A stretch of 34,621 nucleotides of DNA from Lachnospiraceae bacterium (GTDB lineage Bacteria > Bacillota > Clostridia > Lachnospirales > Lachnospiraceae). Shown one piece after another: positions 7,796-16,270 of this stretch (the stretch's first letter is position 1; each line of letters starts with the position of its first letter). Made by a program: the position numbers and the translations under genes. The stretch lies in assembly GCA_024694625.1 (NCBI GenBank), contig JAILJP010000010.1, forward strand, positions 1-34,621, written 5' to 3'. Under the pieces are notes generated by a model. It did no database searches. It saw nothing but the letters and a program-made list of their open reading frames with translations, and was not told the DNA's origin.

Positions 7796-8086
7796 TTATT
7801 CTATAATTTCATAACGTTTGAATACTTTATCTTCGCCGCAGACCTGTCGGGTGCCGTCGATGTCTGTTACGATGTAATCATCTTCGCCGATAAAGGTGCG
7901 TCCTCTGCGATGAAAGATAAACGGACAAACATATTCATCATTCTCATTTTTGATTTTAATCAAGGATTCTGTATTAATCCATCCTTTTGTGACCACATCG
8001 GACCACAGTTCAAATCCATCTTCCATACCTTTGTTTAACTCGTATTTTTCGACGGTTGCTTCTAACGGAATACGTTTGCATCGCAT
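7796..8086 (-). CDS. Hypothetical protein with a PGDYG-like C-terminal half
   Basis: 96 residues from the start at 8086, which has AAAGGA 9-10 nt before it; the longer frame up to 8194 would add a hydrophobic leader reading back through the promoter region and is less likely. The first half is charged (CKRIPLEATVEKYELNKG). The second half has the order HRRGRTFIGEDDYIVTDIDGTRQV then EDKVFKRYEII, which resembles the small PGDYG-type module (GDyIvtg..G.rYpv..diFe.tYe) common in phage and accessory proteins. The similarity is by eye. No catalytic residues are evident. It is divergent from the kinase gene at 8178 and may be functionally linked to it, but that is only positional. Confidence 0.65.
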   Translation of the reverse strand: MRCKRIPLEATVEKYELNKGMEDGFELWSDVVTKGWINTESLIKIKNENDEYVCPFIFHRRGRTFIGEDDYIVTDIDGTRQVCGEDKVFKRYEIIE

Positions 8087-8117
8087 ACTATCACGTCCTT
8101 TCTCTCCCTTTTTTCTC

Positions 8118-8146
8118 ATTCTAATTGATTTAAAATAAAACCGCAA
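8118..8146 (-). promoter_or_regulatory. Promoter of the small minus-strand gene
   Basis: Reading the minus strand: TTGCGG (8146-8141), 17 bp, TAGAAT (8123-8118), about 32 bp before the start at 8086. Confidence 0.45.
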
Positions 8147-8177
8147 TAACAAGATATAGTGGAAAAGGAGGAAACAT

Positions 8178-8831
8178 ATGATGACGAAAATCACCGGAAA
8201 AACAGACCAAATTTTTTGGAAATATATTAGAAAAGATCAGCTGGACACTGTAGAAATTTTAGTGGGAAAAAAGCATTATTATTTGCCAACTATAATAGCC
8301 GTGAAGAAGGTTTTTGAAGGAGGAATTGTTTTGGAAGAACGGGTGGAAGGCGTGAATCTGGAGGAGTATCTTTTGAAAGAAAACAAAGAGTTTTTGGAAG
8401 AGGAAATCTTAGAAATTGGGATTCAGCTTTGTGATGCGCTGCATTTTTTACATAGTAATCGACCGCCCATTATTCATGGGGATGTAAAGCCGGAAAACAT
8501 TATGATTTCTATGGAAAAACCCCTTCGTATCCGTTTGATTGATGTGGATGAAGGTGTGGTTTGGCGGACAAATGAAAGAAACCACTATAGCCGCGGAACC
8601 ATAGGGTATTGCAGTCCGGAACAAAGAAGGGGCGAGGCTTTTGACGTAAAAAGCGATATTTACAGTGTGGGGAAAACATTGGAGTTTTTATACTTTGGAT
8701 GTAAAAAAAAGTGGAAAAATCGTCGGTTGAAAAAGGTCATAAATAAAGCAACGGCTACGAAGGAACAAGATCGCTACGTAACCGTTTTGGAAATGCAACA
8801 GGACTTGCGTACTATTTTGTACGGGCGTTGA
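8178..8831 (+). CDS. Minimal Ser/Thr protein kinase-like protein lacking the glycine-rich loop
   Basis: 217 residues, much shorter than the usual 260-300 of a kinase domain. The C-lobe is clear: catalytic loop HGDVKPEN (100-107; D102, K104, N107), a DVD triplet (122-124) in place of DFG, activation segment RGTIGYCSPE (139-148) and SDIYSVGKTL with D160. The N-lobe is compressed: no GxGxxG loop, and only FWKYI (K15) and VEIL (E26) could stand for the beta-3 lysine and helix-C glutamate. GGAGG just before the ATG at 8178 confirms the start, so the shortening is not an annotation artefact. It may be active with an atypical ATP site or a pseudokinase. No membrane helix or sensor domain is attached. 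Its 3' end overlaps the convergent CLC gene by 20 bp. Confidence 0.82.
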   Translation: MMTKITGKTDQIFWKYIRKDQLDTVEILVGKKHYYLPTIIAVKKVFEGGIVLEERVEGVNLEEYLLKENKEFLEEEILEIGIQLCDALHFLHSNRPPIIHGDVKPENIMISMEKPLRIRLIDVDEGVVWRTNERNHYSRGTIGYCSPEQRRGEAFDVKSDIYSVGKTLEFLYFGCKKKWKNRRLKKVINKATATKEQDRYVTVLEMQQDLRTILYGR

Positions 8832-10074
8832 TATAGTTGCTTTTGTATTTGGAATAAATAATTTTTTGGCTGCTGTAGAGTCCGTAGTATCCGGAAAGCA
8901 TGTAGCTTAGAGCTACGGCCAACAAAAAGTAGGGGGCGCCTTCCATACCAAAAAGTTCTAAGCAAATGATAAAGGCTGTGATGGGAGAGTTGGTAACTCC
9001 GCAAAAAACCGCACCCATGCCGATGGCCGCACATAGGGAAGGGGAAAGTCCAAGGATGTTTCCGAAGAGGCATCCAAAACTTGCACCAATGAAAAAAGAG
9101 GGGACGATTTCGCCTCCCTTATAGCCGGCAGCAATACAAATAGCCGTAAAAATAATCTTGAACAAAAAGGCAAAGGTGTCGGTTTCGCCGGCCATACAAT
9201 CTTTGATATATTCCACTCCGGCACCGTTGTAGGTCTGATTGCCTTCCAACATTGTCAGGACAAAAATCAGGGTGCCGCCAACAAAAGCACGAAGATAAGG
9301 GTTCTTAAAAAGCTTTTTGGACCAGGCATCGCTTTGGTGTAAGGCAACGCAAAACAAAATACTCACCAATCCGCAGAGCATAGCCAAAAAGGCAGTTTGT
9401 GCTCCGGTCATTAAATTAAACTGAGGGATGGACTCGATTTCGTAGGAGGCGTTTGGCGCACCCAGATAGGTGGCAACCCCACGGGCAACCAAAGAAGCGA
9501 TGACACAGGGAACCAAAGCGGCGTAGTGCATGATTCCTACGGAAACCACTTCCATAGAAAAAATAGCAGCGGCCAAAGGCGTTCCGAAAAGTGCAGAAAA
9601 GACAGCACTCATGCCTACCATAATCATGGTCTTTTTCTCTGTGTCGTTGAATCGAAACAGCTTTCCAACAGAGTTTCCGATGCTTCCTCCCAACTGCAGG
9701 GCAGCTCCTTCACGTCCTACGGAAGCACCTACGAAATGGGAAAAAATCGTTGAGATAAAAATCAGTCCCGACATACGTTTGGGAATATTGTCATCGGACT
9801 GAATGGCAGAGAGCACCAGATTGGTTCCCCCGTCGTTGTCATAATTTGCCAAATGATATAGAAAACGAATCAAAACCGCGCCAAAGGGGAGCATAAACAG
9901 CACCCAACTGTGGGACAGTCGATATTGGGTAGCCAATCGGATGCCGTGATAAAAGAAGGCTCCGATAAGACCTAAGACAATTCCAACCAAAAAGGAAAAG
10001 ACAATCCACTTTAGCGTTGTCAGCATTCGTTCTTTGTTATGATTTAATTTGTTGATGATAGTATTTTTTTCCAT
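8812..10074 (-). CDS. CLC-family anion/proton antiporter, probably of the fluoride-exporting type
   Basis: About 420 residues with ten or more hydrophobic helices. The gating-glutamate motif reads GREGAALQLGG (E122) rather than GREGP, the GSGIPE motif is absent (YDNDGGTNL occupies that region), and the later motif is KGGEIVPSFFIGA (319-331). GREGxA plus KGGEx(T/V)P is the pattern I associate with CLC-F/EriC-F fluoride/proton antiporters rather than chloride CLCs. No CBS domains. The start at 10074 follows GAGGTGG; a frame start at 10101 lacks such a site. No fluoride riboswitch was recognised upstream, which weakens but does not exclude the fluoride assignment. Its 3' end overlaps the kinase gene. 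Confidence 0.85.
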   Translation of the reverse strand: MEKNTIINKLNHNKERMLTTLKWIVFSFLVGIVLGLIGAFFYHGIRLATQYRLSHSWVLFMLPFGAVLIRFLYHLANYDNDGGTNLVLSAIQSDDNIPKRMSGLIFISTIFSHFVGASVGREGAALQLGGSIGNSVGKLFRFNDTEKKTMIMVGMSAVFSALFGTPLAAAIFSMEVVSVGIMHYAALVPCVIASLVARGVATYLGAPNASYEIESIPQFNLMTGAQTAFLAMLCGLVSILFCVALHQSDAWSKKLFKNPYLRAFVGGTLIFVLTMLEGNQTYNGAGVEYIKDCMAGETDTFAFLFKIIFTAICIAAGYKGGEIVPSFFIGASFGCLFGNILGLSPSLCAAIGMGAVFCGVTNSPITAFIICLELFGMEGAPYFLLAVALSYMLSGYYGLYSSQKIIYSKYKSNYINARTK

Positions 10075-10146
10075 AATCCACCTCTTATGAAACTCTATCA
10101 TTTCCCGATTTTAAAAACAAGAATTCTTTTCTATGTATATAAAGTA

Positions 10147-10155
10147 TGGTATGAT
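10147..10155 (+). promoter_or_regulatory. Extended -10 promoter of the GGDEF-REC gene
   Basis: TGGTATGAT (TGn plus TATGAT) 47 bp before the start at 10202; no clear -35. Confidence 0.45.
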
Positions 10156-10201
10156 ACAAGCAGTGAAAAACTCGCATTATGTGAGGTGATTTGGGGTATT
10201 T

Positions 10202-11701
10202 ATGGGAAGTTTTTTGGAACAATTCAATATAAACAGTGTGAGTCACAGTGAGTTTCATAAAAACACTGTTGACTATATAAATGACAATCAAGAGTATGTA
10301 GGACGTTCAAATCGAATGATGCTGATTCGTGTGTCCTTTATCATAGAAATTCTTTTAACGATTTATTTTTTCCTGTCTTTAAGTGTATTTAAAAGTTGGA
10401 ACGTAACAGAGATTTACGCCGCCAACATCGTTATCAACGGTATCGCTTTAGGGATTTTTCTTTTGTTTTTTTGGAAAAAAGAAGTTCCGGTAAAGCGAAC
10501 GGTTCGTGTCTGCGAGATTTACCAGTTTTACATTATGATGTTTTTGGTAGTCATTAGTTTGGCTCCTTTGGAAATGGAAAGCCCTGCGGTTTACTTTGCT
10601 TCCTTGGGCATCGTTTTTGCAGTGGTCTTTATCATTCCCTGGTATCAGATGGTGATTCTGTTTGCTGTAGAATGCGGCATCATGATTGTTGCCAGCTATT
10701 TCCTAAAGTCTGCAAATATTTTTTCCATCAATTTGTTTTCTTCCGTAGTGGCATGTTTTGTATTTGCCTACATTGCCAGAAATCTTTATGAGTTCCGTAT
10801 TTCCGAAAGCATTGCAAAGGCAAAACTAAAGGATATGGCGGGAATCGATAAGTTGACCGGACTTTACAATAAGGGCAACATGGAAAATCTTTGCTTGGAT
10901 TATTTCAATCACAATGAAAAAAACGTGGCGATTATGATTATCGACTTTGATAATTTTAAAGTGGTAAACGATACCTTTGGTCATCAGCAGGGAGATCAGG
11001 TGCTGAAAGCCTTTGGCTCCATTTTAAAGAAAAACGCCGGCGAAGGAGATTTGGTAGGTCGAATCGGTGGCGACGAATTTATGATTATGGTGACAAATGT
11101 GACCTCCCAGGAGGCTGTTTTAAAAATGGCAGATGCCATTGTGGAACAAACTCATGACATTTTGGCCAGTGAATTGGTCTTTGCCTTTTCTTGTTCCATC
11201 GGTATTGCACTGCGAAGCCAGCAGGAGGGACTTTCCTACGATATGCTCTTTTCTTATGCGGACCGTGCTCTTTACAATACAAAGAACAACGGTAAAAACG
11301 GCAAGAGTCTCTTTACTATGGATATGTTGCAGCAGGATACCTTCAAGTCCATTTTGCTTGTGGATTCCTTAAAGGTTTCCCGTGCTCTTTTGGTCAGCTG
11401 TTTAGAGAGGCGGTACCATCTTTACGAAGTAAACAATGGTTTGCATGCCTTAAATCTTTTACAGGAAAGAGCCACAGAAATGGATACGGTAATCATTGAT
11501 GTGGATCCCAGTAACAGTCATATTCAGGAACTTCTTGATTTGCTAAAGGCTTATGATAACGCCAAGGATAAAGTGGTATTTTTGGTAATGAGCAAGCACC
11601 AAAAGATCGAATACAACTTAGAAGGATTAAACGTAGAATATATCATGAAACCCATTGATACCATTGAGGTTTCAAAGAGGGTTCGTGAAATCATAGGATA
11701 G
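10202..11701 (+). CDS. Membrane diguanylate cyclase with a C-terminal receiver-like domain
   Basis: 499 residues. About six membrane helices lie in 40-192, then a helix linker, a GGDEF domain (DKLTGLYNKG at 216 through 375) and a receiver-like domain (383-498). The GGDEF site is intact (RIGGDEF, 289-293), so c-di-GMP synthesis is expected. The usual RxxD inhibitory site is missing its arginine (GEGD). The receiver-like part has SILLVDS (only one of the usual acidic pair, D388), IIDVD with D433 as the candidate phosphoacceptor, MSK and K483-P. A REC domain placed after the GGDEF domain is the reverse of the common order. It is followed by PNP with only 23 nt between, suggesting one operon through 15136. 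Confidence 0.9.
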   Translation: MGSFLEQFNINSVSHSEFHKNTVDYINDNQEYVGRSNRMMLIRVSFIIEILLTIYFFLSLSVFKSWNVTEIYAANIVINGIALGIFLLFFWKKEVPVKRTVRVCEIYQFYIMMFLVVISLAPLEMESPAVYFASLGIVFAVVFIIPWYQMVILFAVECGIMIVASYFLKSANIFSINLFSSVVACFVFAYIARNLYEFRISESIAKAKLKDMAGIDKLTGLYNKGNMENLCLDYFNHNEKNVAIMIIDFDNFKVVNDTFGHQQGDQVLKAFGSILKKNAGEGDLVGRIGGDEFMIMVTNVTSQEAVLKMADAIVEQTHDILASELVFAFSCSIGIALRSQQEGLSYDMLFSYADRALYNTKNNGKNGKSLFTMDMLQQDTFKSILLVDSLKVSRALLVSCLERRYHLYEVNNGLHALNLLQERATEMDTVIIDVDPSNSHIQELLDLLKAYDNAKDKVVFLVMSKHQKIEYNLEGLNVEYIMKPIDTIEVSKRVREIIG

Positions 11702-11724
11702 TGCTACGGGAGATAGGAGGAACT

Positions 11725-12546
11725 ATGAATCAGGTTTACGAAAAGCTGACAAAGGCTTATGAAAGTTTGAGAAAACAAACGGATTTTGAACCGGAGGTTG
11801 CTTTGGTTTTGGGATCCGGTTTGGGGGATTATGCGGATTCCATGAAGGTGGAGGCTTTTGTGGATTATAAGGATATTGAGGGATTTCCGGTTTCCACAGC
11901 GCCCGGTCATGTGGGACGCTTTGTCTTCGGATACGTGGGAGACAAAAAGGTGGTTTGCATGCAGGGTCGTGTCCATTTTTATGAAGGATATGATATGGAG
12001 GATGTGGTGCTCCCTATTCGCCTTATGAAGATGATGGGAGCAAAGGTTTTGTTTTTGACAAATGCATCCGGCGGTATCAAAACCGGATTTAAGGCCGGAG
12101 ATTTGATGCTGATTACCGACCAGATTTCCTTTTTTGTTCCTTCGCCTCTTAGGGGTGAAAATATCAAGGAATTGGGAGTACGCTTCCCGGATATGAGTCA
12201 TATTTACGATGAGGATTTGCAGGAAGTTTTAAAAAAATGCGCCTGTGATTTGGGCATCACCTTAAAAGAAGGGGTTTATGTTCAGACCAAAGGCCCGAAT
12301 TACGAATCCCCTGCTGAGGTAAATCTTTGCAGAATGCTTGGCGCGGATGCAGTAGGTATGAGCACCGCCTGCGAGGCTATTGCGGCAAATCACATGGGTA
12401 TGAAGATTGTGGGAGTTTCTTGCATTTCCAACTTGGCTGCCGGTATTTCGCCTACCCCTCTGACAGAAGAGGAAGTGATTGAAGCAGGGAAGTCGGTTTC
12501 CAAAAAATTCAGTGCTTTGGTAACGGAAGCAATCCAAAGATTTTAA
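11725..12546 (+). CDS. punA: Purine-nucleoside phosphorylase (trimeric PNP/XapA type)
   Basis: 273 residues. Phosphorolysis of inosine/guanosine to base plus ribose 1-phosphate. Visible motifs: GSGLG (30-34), PGHVGR with H62, QGRVHFYEGY with R82 and H84, LTNASGGI (111-118), GPNYESPAE with E194, VGMSTACEA (M212, S213) and SNLAAG with N236, all as in the trimeric class. The frame is open from a GTG at 11701, but the ATG at 11725 has GGAGG close before it and yields the family N-terminus. It lies in a tight run with a deaminase-like amidohydrolase next, which fits nucleoside salvage. Confidence 0.94.
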   Translation: MNQVYEKLTKAYESLRKQTDFEPEVALVLGSGLGDYADSMKVEAFVDYKDIEGFPVSTAPGHVGRFVFGYVGDKKVVCMQGRVHFYEGYDMEDVVLPIRLMKMMGAKVLFLTNASGGIKTGFKAGDLMLITDQISFFVPSPLRGENIKELGVRFPDMSHIYDEDLQEVLKKCACDLGITLKEGVYVQTKGPNYESPAEVNLCRMLGADAVGMSTACEAIAANHMGMKIVGVSCISNLAAGISPTPLTEEEVIEAGKSVSKKFSALVTEAIQRF

Positions 12547-12573
12547 GATATTTTGACGAATGGGGGATTTGCC

Positions 12574-13875
12574 ATGAATATTAAATTTAAAAATGCCAGG
12601 ATTTTAAAAACGGATATTGCAAACCATAGCTTTTCCATTGAAAAAGGAGAACTGTGGGTGAAGGATAACACCATTGCCTATATTGGGGACGGAAATGATG
12701 TGGAATCCATTGCAAAAGAAGGGGAAGTGATTATTTGGGAACGGGAGATTGACTGTCACAACAATCTCTTAATGCCGGGATTTAAAAATGCCCACACCCA
12801 TACCGCGATGACGTTTTTACGAAGCTTTGCCGATGATCTTCCTTTGCAAAGCTGGCTGTACGATTCGGTCTTTCCAAAAGAGGGCCAGCTGGTGGAAGAG
12901 GATATTTACTGGCTGGATATTCTTGGAATTATGGAGTATTTGACCTCCGGTATTACCTCAAATTTTGATATGTACTTTTTCCCGCCTACCAATGCAAAGG
13001 CTTCGGTAGATACGGGATTTCGAACGGTTCAGACTTCGGGATTAAACAATTTTGGTGGAAGTCTGGAAGCTTTAGAAGAAAACTACAATGTGGTAAACGA
13101 TATGGGGGAACTTGTCTCCTTTATTATGGGATTTCATGCGGAGTACACCACTTCTATGGAATTGATGGAGGGGATTGCAAAGCTTTGCGAAAAGTATAAA
13201 AGCCCTATGTTTATGCACAATTCTGAAACAGAGCTGGAAGTAAAAGAATGTATAGAGCGTTGGGGAAAGACACCGACGCAGCTTACGGATTCTTTGGGTA
13301 TGTATCGCTATGGCGGCGGTGGATATCACTGTGTATGGATGGATGACAAGGATTTTGAAATCTTTAAAAACCGTGGCCTTTATGCAGTTACCAATCCCGG
13401 TTCCAATACCAAGCTTGCCAGCGGCATCGCACCTATTACCAGATATCTGAAAGAAGGAATCCATTTGGCTTTGGGTACGGACGGACCTGCGTCCAACAAC
13501 TGTTTGGATATGTTTAGGGAGATGTTTTTAATGACGGGATTGGCAAAGCTTCGGGAAATGGATGCCGCAACGGTTCCTGCAGAGGAAGTGCTTTATGCCG
13601 CTACCGTGGGAGGCGCCCACGCCATGAACCTTGGAGATTGTGATTCTTTAGAAGTTGGGAAAAAGGCAGACTTAATCCTTTTGGATTTAATGCAGCCCAA
13701 TATGCAGCCGGAAAATAACATCGTAAAAAACATCGTTTATTCCGGAAGCAAACAAAATGTAAAAATGACCATGGTAAATGGTCGTATTCTTTATGAAAAC
13801 GGGGAGTTTTTCATTGGATTTGATCCAAAAGAAATCTATGGAAATGCAAACCAAATTATTGGACGGATGAAATAA
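12574..13875 (+). CDS. Amidohydrolase, MTA/SAH (or guanine/adenosine-type) deaminase family
   Basis: 433 residues. Metal and catalytic positions of the ATZ/TRZ/SAH-deaminase branch are visible: HTH (H74, H76) in the segment NAHTHTAMTFLRSFADDLPL, H188, H215 with SET (E218), H252 in YHCVW, and D303 in LGTDGPASNNCLDMF. The DDLPLQ.WL stretch is typical of 5'-methylthioadenosine/S-adenosylhomocysteine deaminases. YHCVW in place of the common AHCVH is unusual and may shift specificity. The start at 12574 has GGGGG at 12562-12566 before it; an upstream ATG at 12553 lacks a site. Its stop codon overlaps the next gene's ATG by one base (TAATG). Together with PNP it would feed adenosine-like nucleosides into salvage; the exact substrate is uncertain. 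Confidence 0.88.
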   Translation: MNIKFKNARILKTDIANHSFSIEKGELWVKDNTIAYIGDGNDVESIAKEGEVIIWEREIDCHNNLLMPGFKNAHTHTAMTFLRSFADDLPLQSWLYDSVFPKEGQLVEEDIYWLDILGIMEYLTSGITSNFDMYFFPPTNAKASVDTGFRTVQTSGLNNFGGSLEALEENYNVVNDMGELVSFIMGFHAEYTTSMELMEGIAKLCEKYKSPMFMHNSETELEVKECIERWGKTPTQLTDSLGMYRYGGGGYHCVWMDDKDFEIFKNRGLYAVTNPGSNTKLASGIAPITRYLKEGIHLALGTDGPASNNCLDMFREMFLMTGLAKLREMDAATVPAEEVLYAATVGGAHAMNLGDCDSLEVGKKADLILLDLMQPNMQPENNIVKNIVYSGSKQNVKMTMVNGRILYENGEFFIGFDPKEIYGNANQIIGRMK

Positions 13876-14633
13876 TGCTAAAAGTAACCTTTGTACATCA
13901 CAGTTGTTTTGTTGTAGAAACAGATCACCATATTCTTGTATTTGACTATTTCCCCAAGGAAGCAGTGAAAGAGTGTAATTTTACCGGAGAAATGCCAAAG
14001 CTTCCTTCAGACAAACCGATTTACGTGTTTGCAAGTCACAAGCATCGGGATCACTTTTCTTTGGAAGTGCTTCGGTGGGCTTCGGAATATGAGAATATTA
14101 CCTATATTTTTTCAAAAGATATTCGCTTGGGACGAAACTATCTTTTGCGAAACGGTCTCGAGCTTTCTATTAAAAGCCGCATCAAGTTTGTGACGGCCAT
14201 TAATTCCTACGAAGTGGGAGATATAAAAGTTGAGACTTTAAAGTCTACCGACGAGGGTGTTGCCTTTTTGGTGGAGGTAGATGGCTTGCGGATTTACCAT
14301 GCAGGAGATTTGCATTGGTGGAACTGGGGCGAGAGAGGCGAGATTTATTGCGAAGCCATTGGAAGTGCATACAAACGGGAGATTCGTCGTATTGGCGAAC
14401 GTCATGTGGATTTGGCTTTTGTGGTTTTGGATCCTCGTATGCAAGAAGATGGATACGCCCTGGGAATGGAGCATTTTTTAAATCATGTATCCTGCGACTT
14501 GGTGTTCCCTATGCATCTTTGGCAGCAGTTTGATTTGATTCAGACCTTCAAGCGTCGCCCTCAGATTGCCAACTTTAAAGATAAGATTGTAGATATTGAC
14601 CGGGAAAATTTGATTTTCCAAATTGAAGAATAG
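13875..14633 (+). CDS. MBL-fold metal-dependent hydrolase
   Basis: 252 residues of the metallo-beta-lactamase fold. The metal site is SHKHRDHF (H55, H57, D59, H60), with HAGDLHWWNWG (H142, D145, H147) and PMHLW (H214) as later ligands. The long W-rich loop after HAGD and the YEVGDIKVETLKSTDEG stretch recall the UlaG-like branch of COG2220. The substrate cannot be read from the sequence. The ATG overlaps the stop of the amidohydrolase (TAATG), indicating translational coupling and probably a joint function in nucleoside or nucleotide breakdown. The next gene starts 32 nt later. Confidence 0.85.
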   Translation: MLKVTFVHHSCFVVETDHHILVFDYFPKEAVKECNFTGEMPKLPSDKPIYVFASHKHRDHFSLEVLRWASEYENITYIFSKDIRLGRNYLLRNGLELSIKSRIKFVTAINSYEVGDIKVETLKSTDEGVAFLVEVDGLRIYHAGDLHWWNWGERGEIYCEAIGSAYKREIRRIGERHVDLAFVVLDPRMQEDGYALGMEHFLNHVSCDLVFPMHLWQQFDLIQTFKRRPQIANFKDKIVDIDRENLIFQIEE

Positions 14634-14665
14634 AAAAAGACGACAACAAAGGAAAAGGTGAAAAC

Positions 14666-15136
14666 ATGACTGTGGAAGAACAGTACAATCTGGCTTTGGA
14701 AATTGCCACCAAGGCCCATGAAGGTCAGCTGGATAAAAGCGGCGTGCCCTATATCGAGCATCCAAAAGCCGTGGCGTCCTATTGCAAAAATCCCAAGGCA
14801 AAGGTGGCGGCATTGCTCCACGATACCATTGAGGATACCTGGGTGACGGAAGACTATTTGCGGCAACAGGGCTTTGACAAGGATATTATTCGGGCCGTTG
14901 TTTTGGTGACAAAATGGAAAGACTTTGACGAGGCAAAGGATACCCGCAAGTACCTTTCCTCGATTAAACAAAATCCCCTGGCCAGAGAGGTGAAGATGGG
15001 AGATCTTCTTCATAATATGGATCCTCTTAGAGTGATTCCCGATATGAAATTAAAAGAAAAAAAGACCCGGTTTTATTACCGGGAATTTCTCTATCTCTAT
15101 TTGGATGATGCAACTCTTGCCGATGAGCTGCTGTAA
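14666..15136 (+). CDS. Small HD-domain protein, RelA/SpoT-hydrolase-like
   Basis: 156 residues made of one HD domain. AHEGQLDKSGVPYIEHP, the LLHDTIEDT box (H52, D53, E56, D57) and VKMGDLLHNMD (D113, N117) follow the order seen in the hydrolase half of RelA/SpoT and in MESH1-type small alarmone hydrolases. No synthetase domain or TGS domain. It would be predicted to hydrolyse (p)ppGpp or a related nucleotide with Mn2+. AAAGG before the ATG supports the start. It ends the plus-strand run; the convergent apbE gene ends 2 bp further on without a visible terminator between them. Confidence 0.85.
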   Translation: MTVEEQYNLALEIATKAHEGQLDKSGVPYIEHPKAVASYCKNPKAKVAALLHDTIEDTWVTEDYLRQQGFDKDIIRAVVLVTKWKDFDEAKDTRKYLSSIKQNPLAREVKMGDLLHNMDPLRVIPDMKLKEKKTRFYYREFLYLYLDDATLADELL

Positions 15137-15137
15137 T

Positions 15138-16253
15138 TTATTTTAAAATTTTCACGGTATAATCGCTGGTAAAGTCATCGGCGATTCCTTCAGAAACATA
15201 GATGGTGTCATCTTCCGTAATTAAGATGACATCAAATAAATCCTTGTGCTCCTGCCAAAAGGCTACCGCTTCATCAAAGTCCATTACAAATAAAGCCGTG
15301 TCATACCCGTCGGCGTCCACGCCATTTTTTGTGACAACGGAAACGGACTTTAAGGAACTTTTTGTAGGACAACCGGTGGAAGGGTCAAAGATGTGGCGGT
15401 ATACGGTACCGTCTTCTTCGAAATAACGTTCATATCCACCTGCGGTAGTAACAGCGCAGTCTGATGCGGAAAGAACGCCTACGTATTCACTGTCGGAGGC
15501 GTCTTTGTCCGGCTTTTGGATGGCAACCTTCCAATCACTGCCATCGGGTTTTGTTCCCACCAATTGTACATTTCCCCCTAGATTAATCAGTCCATAGGAA
15601 ATCTCATAAGATGCAAAAATATCCGCAACCTTTTGGGAGGCATAGCCCTTTGCAATGGTTCCAAGGTCAATCATCATGCCTTCTTGATCAAAAGAAACCG
15701 TCGTTCCTTCTAAATGCATTTTGTCACTTCCCACTAAAGGCAGCAGTTCGCTGATTCGATCCTGAGATGGAACCTGATAGTTTTGGGTGGTGAAACCCCA
15801 TTCATAAACCAAAGGGTAGACAGTAATGTCGTAAGCTCCCTTTGTTTCCTCATAGTATTCCAAAGATTTTTCAATTAAATAAGCGGTATCTTCGGAAACT
15901 TCTCCGCCACCATTTGCATTGATTTGGGCGATTTCCGAAGTCTCAATATTGGTGGAAAAAATCTGCTCTAATCTGGTGATTTCTGCAGCGGCTTCTTCAA
16001 CGGCAGCTTCGGCATTTTTCCCGTAAGCGGTTAAGCTCATGTAGGTATCCATAGCAAACAGCTGGGTGGTGTATTCCTCTGTGGAAGAGGAAGCCTCTTT
16101 GGATGGGGAGCAACCGCTAAAACCTAGAATCATTGCTGATGTCAGGGCAACAGAGACGATTTTTTGAAAGGGGTGTTTGCCTGCTTTTACATCTTTCTTT
16201 TGTTGTTTGCAAAAGGAAGGTTTTTTATAAAAAAAAGATAAAAATGATGTCAT
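15138..16253 (-). CDS. apbE: FAD:protein FMN transferase, lipoprotein (ApbE family)
   Basis: 371 residues. A basic N-terminus, hydrophobic stretch (IVSVALTSAMILGF) and SGC give a lipoprotein signal with the modified cysteine at about 48, so the enzyme would sit on the outer face of the membrane. Family segments: MDTYMSL, STNIETSEIAQIN, GAYDITVYPLVYEWGF, MIDLGTIAKGYA, LINLGGN, TTAGGYERYF, HIFDPSTGCPT and DGYDTALFVMD. It attaches FMN through a phosphoester to Ser/Thr of flavoproteins such as RNF/NQR subunits or extracellular flavin proteins; no such target is in the window. The upstream N-terminus before the signal is unusually long and the start at 16253 lacks a clear ribosome binding site. 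Confidence 0.93.
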   Translation of the reverse strand: MTSFLSFFYKKPSFCKQQKKDVKAGKHPFQKIVSVALTSAMILGFSGCSPSKEASSSTEEYTTQLFAMDTYMSLTAYGKNAEAAVEEAAAEITRLEQIFSTNIETSEIAQINANGGGEVSEDTAYLIEKSLEYYEETKGAYDITVYPLVYEWGFTTQNYQVPSQDRISELLPLVGSDKMHLEGTTVSFDQEGMMIDLGTIAKGYASQKVADIFASYEISYGLINLGGNVQLVGTKPDGSDWKVAIQKPDKDASDSEYVGVLSASDCAVTTAGGYERYFEEDGTVYRHIFDPSTGCPTKSSLKSVSVVTKNGVDADGYDTALFVMDFDEAVAFWQEHKDLFDVILITEDDTIYVSEGIADDFTSDYTVKILK

Positions 16254-16270
16254 ATTGATTTGATGTTTGA

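Noticed and set aside
7087-8038. Plus-strand frame 7775-8038 and minus-strand frames inside proA
   Set aside because: They are shadows of proA and of the minus-strand gene 7796-8086, without ribosome binding sites.
10075-10201. Fluoride (crcB) riboswitch before the CLC gene
   Set aside because: The leader on the minus strand is short and I could not find the conserved core; a covariance search would be decisive.
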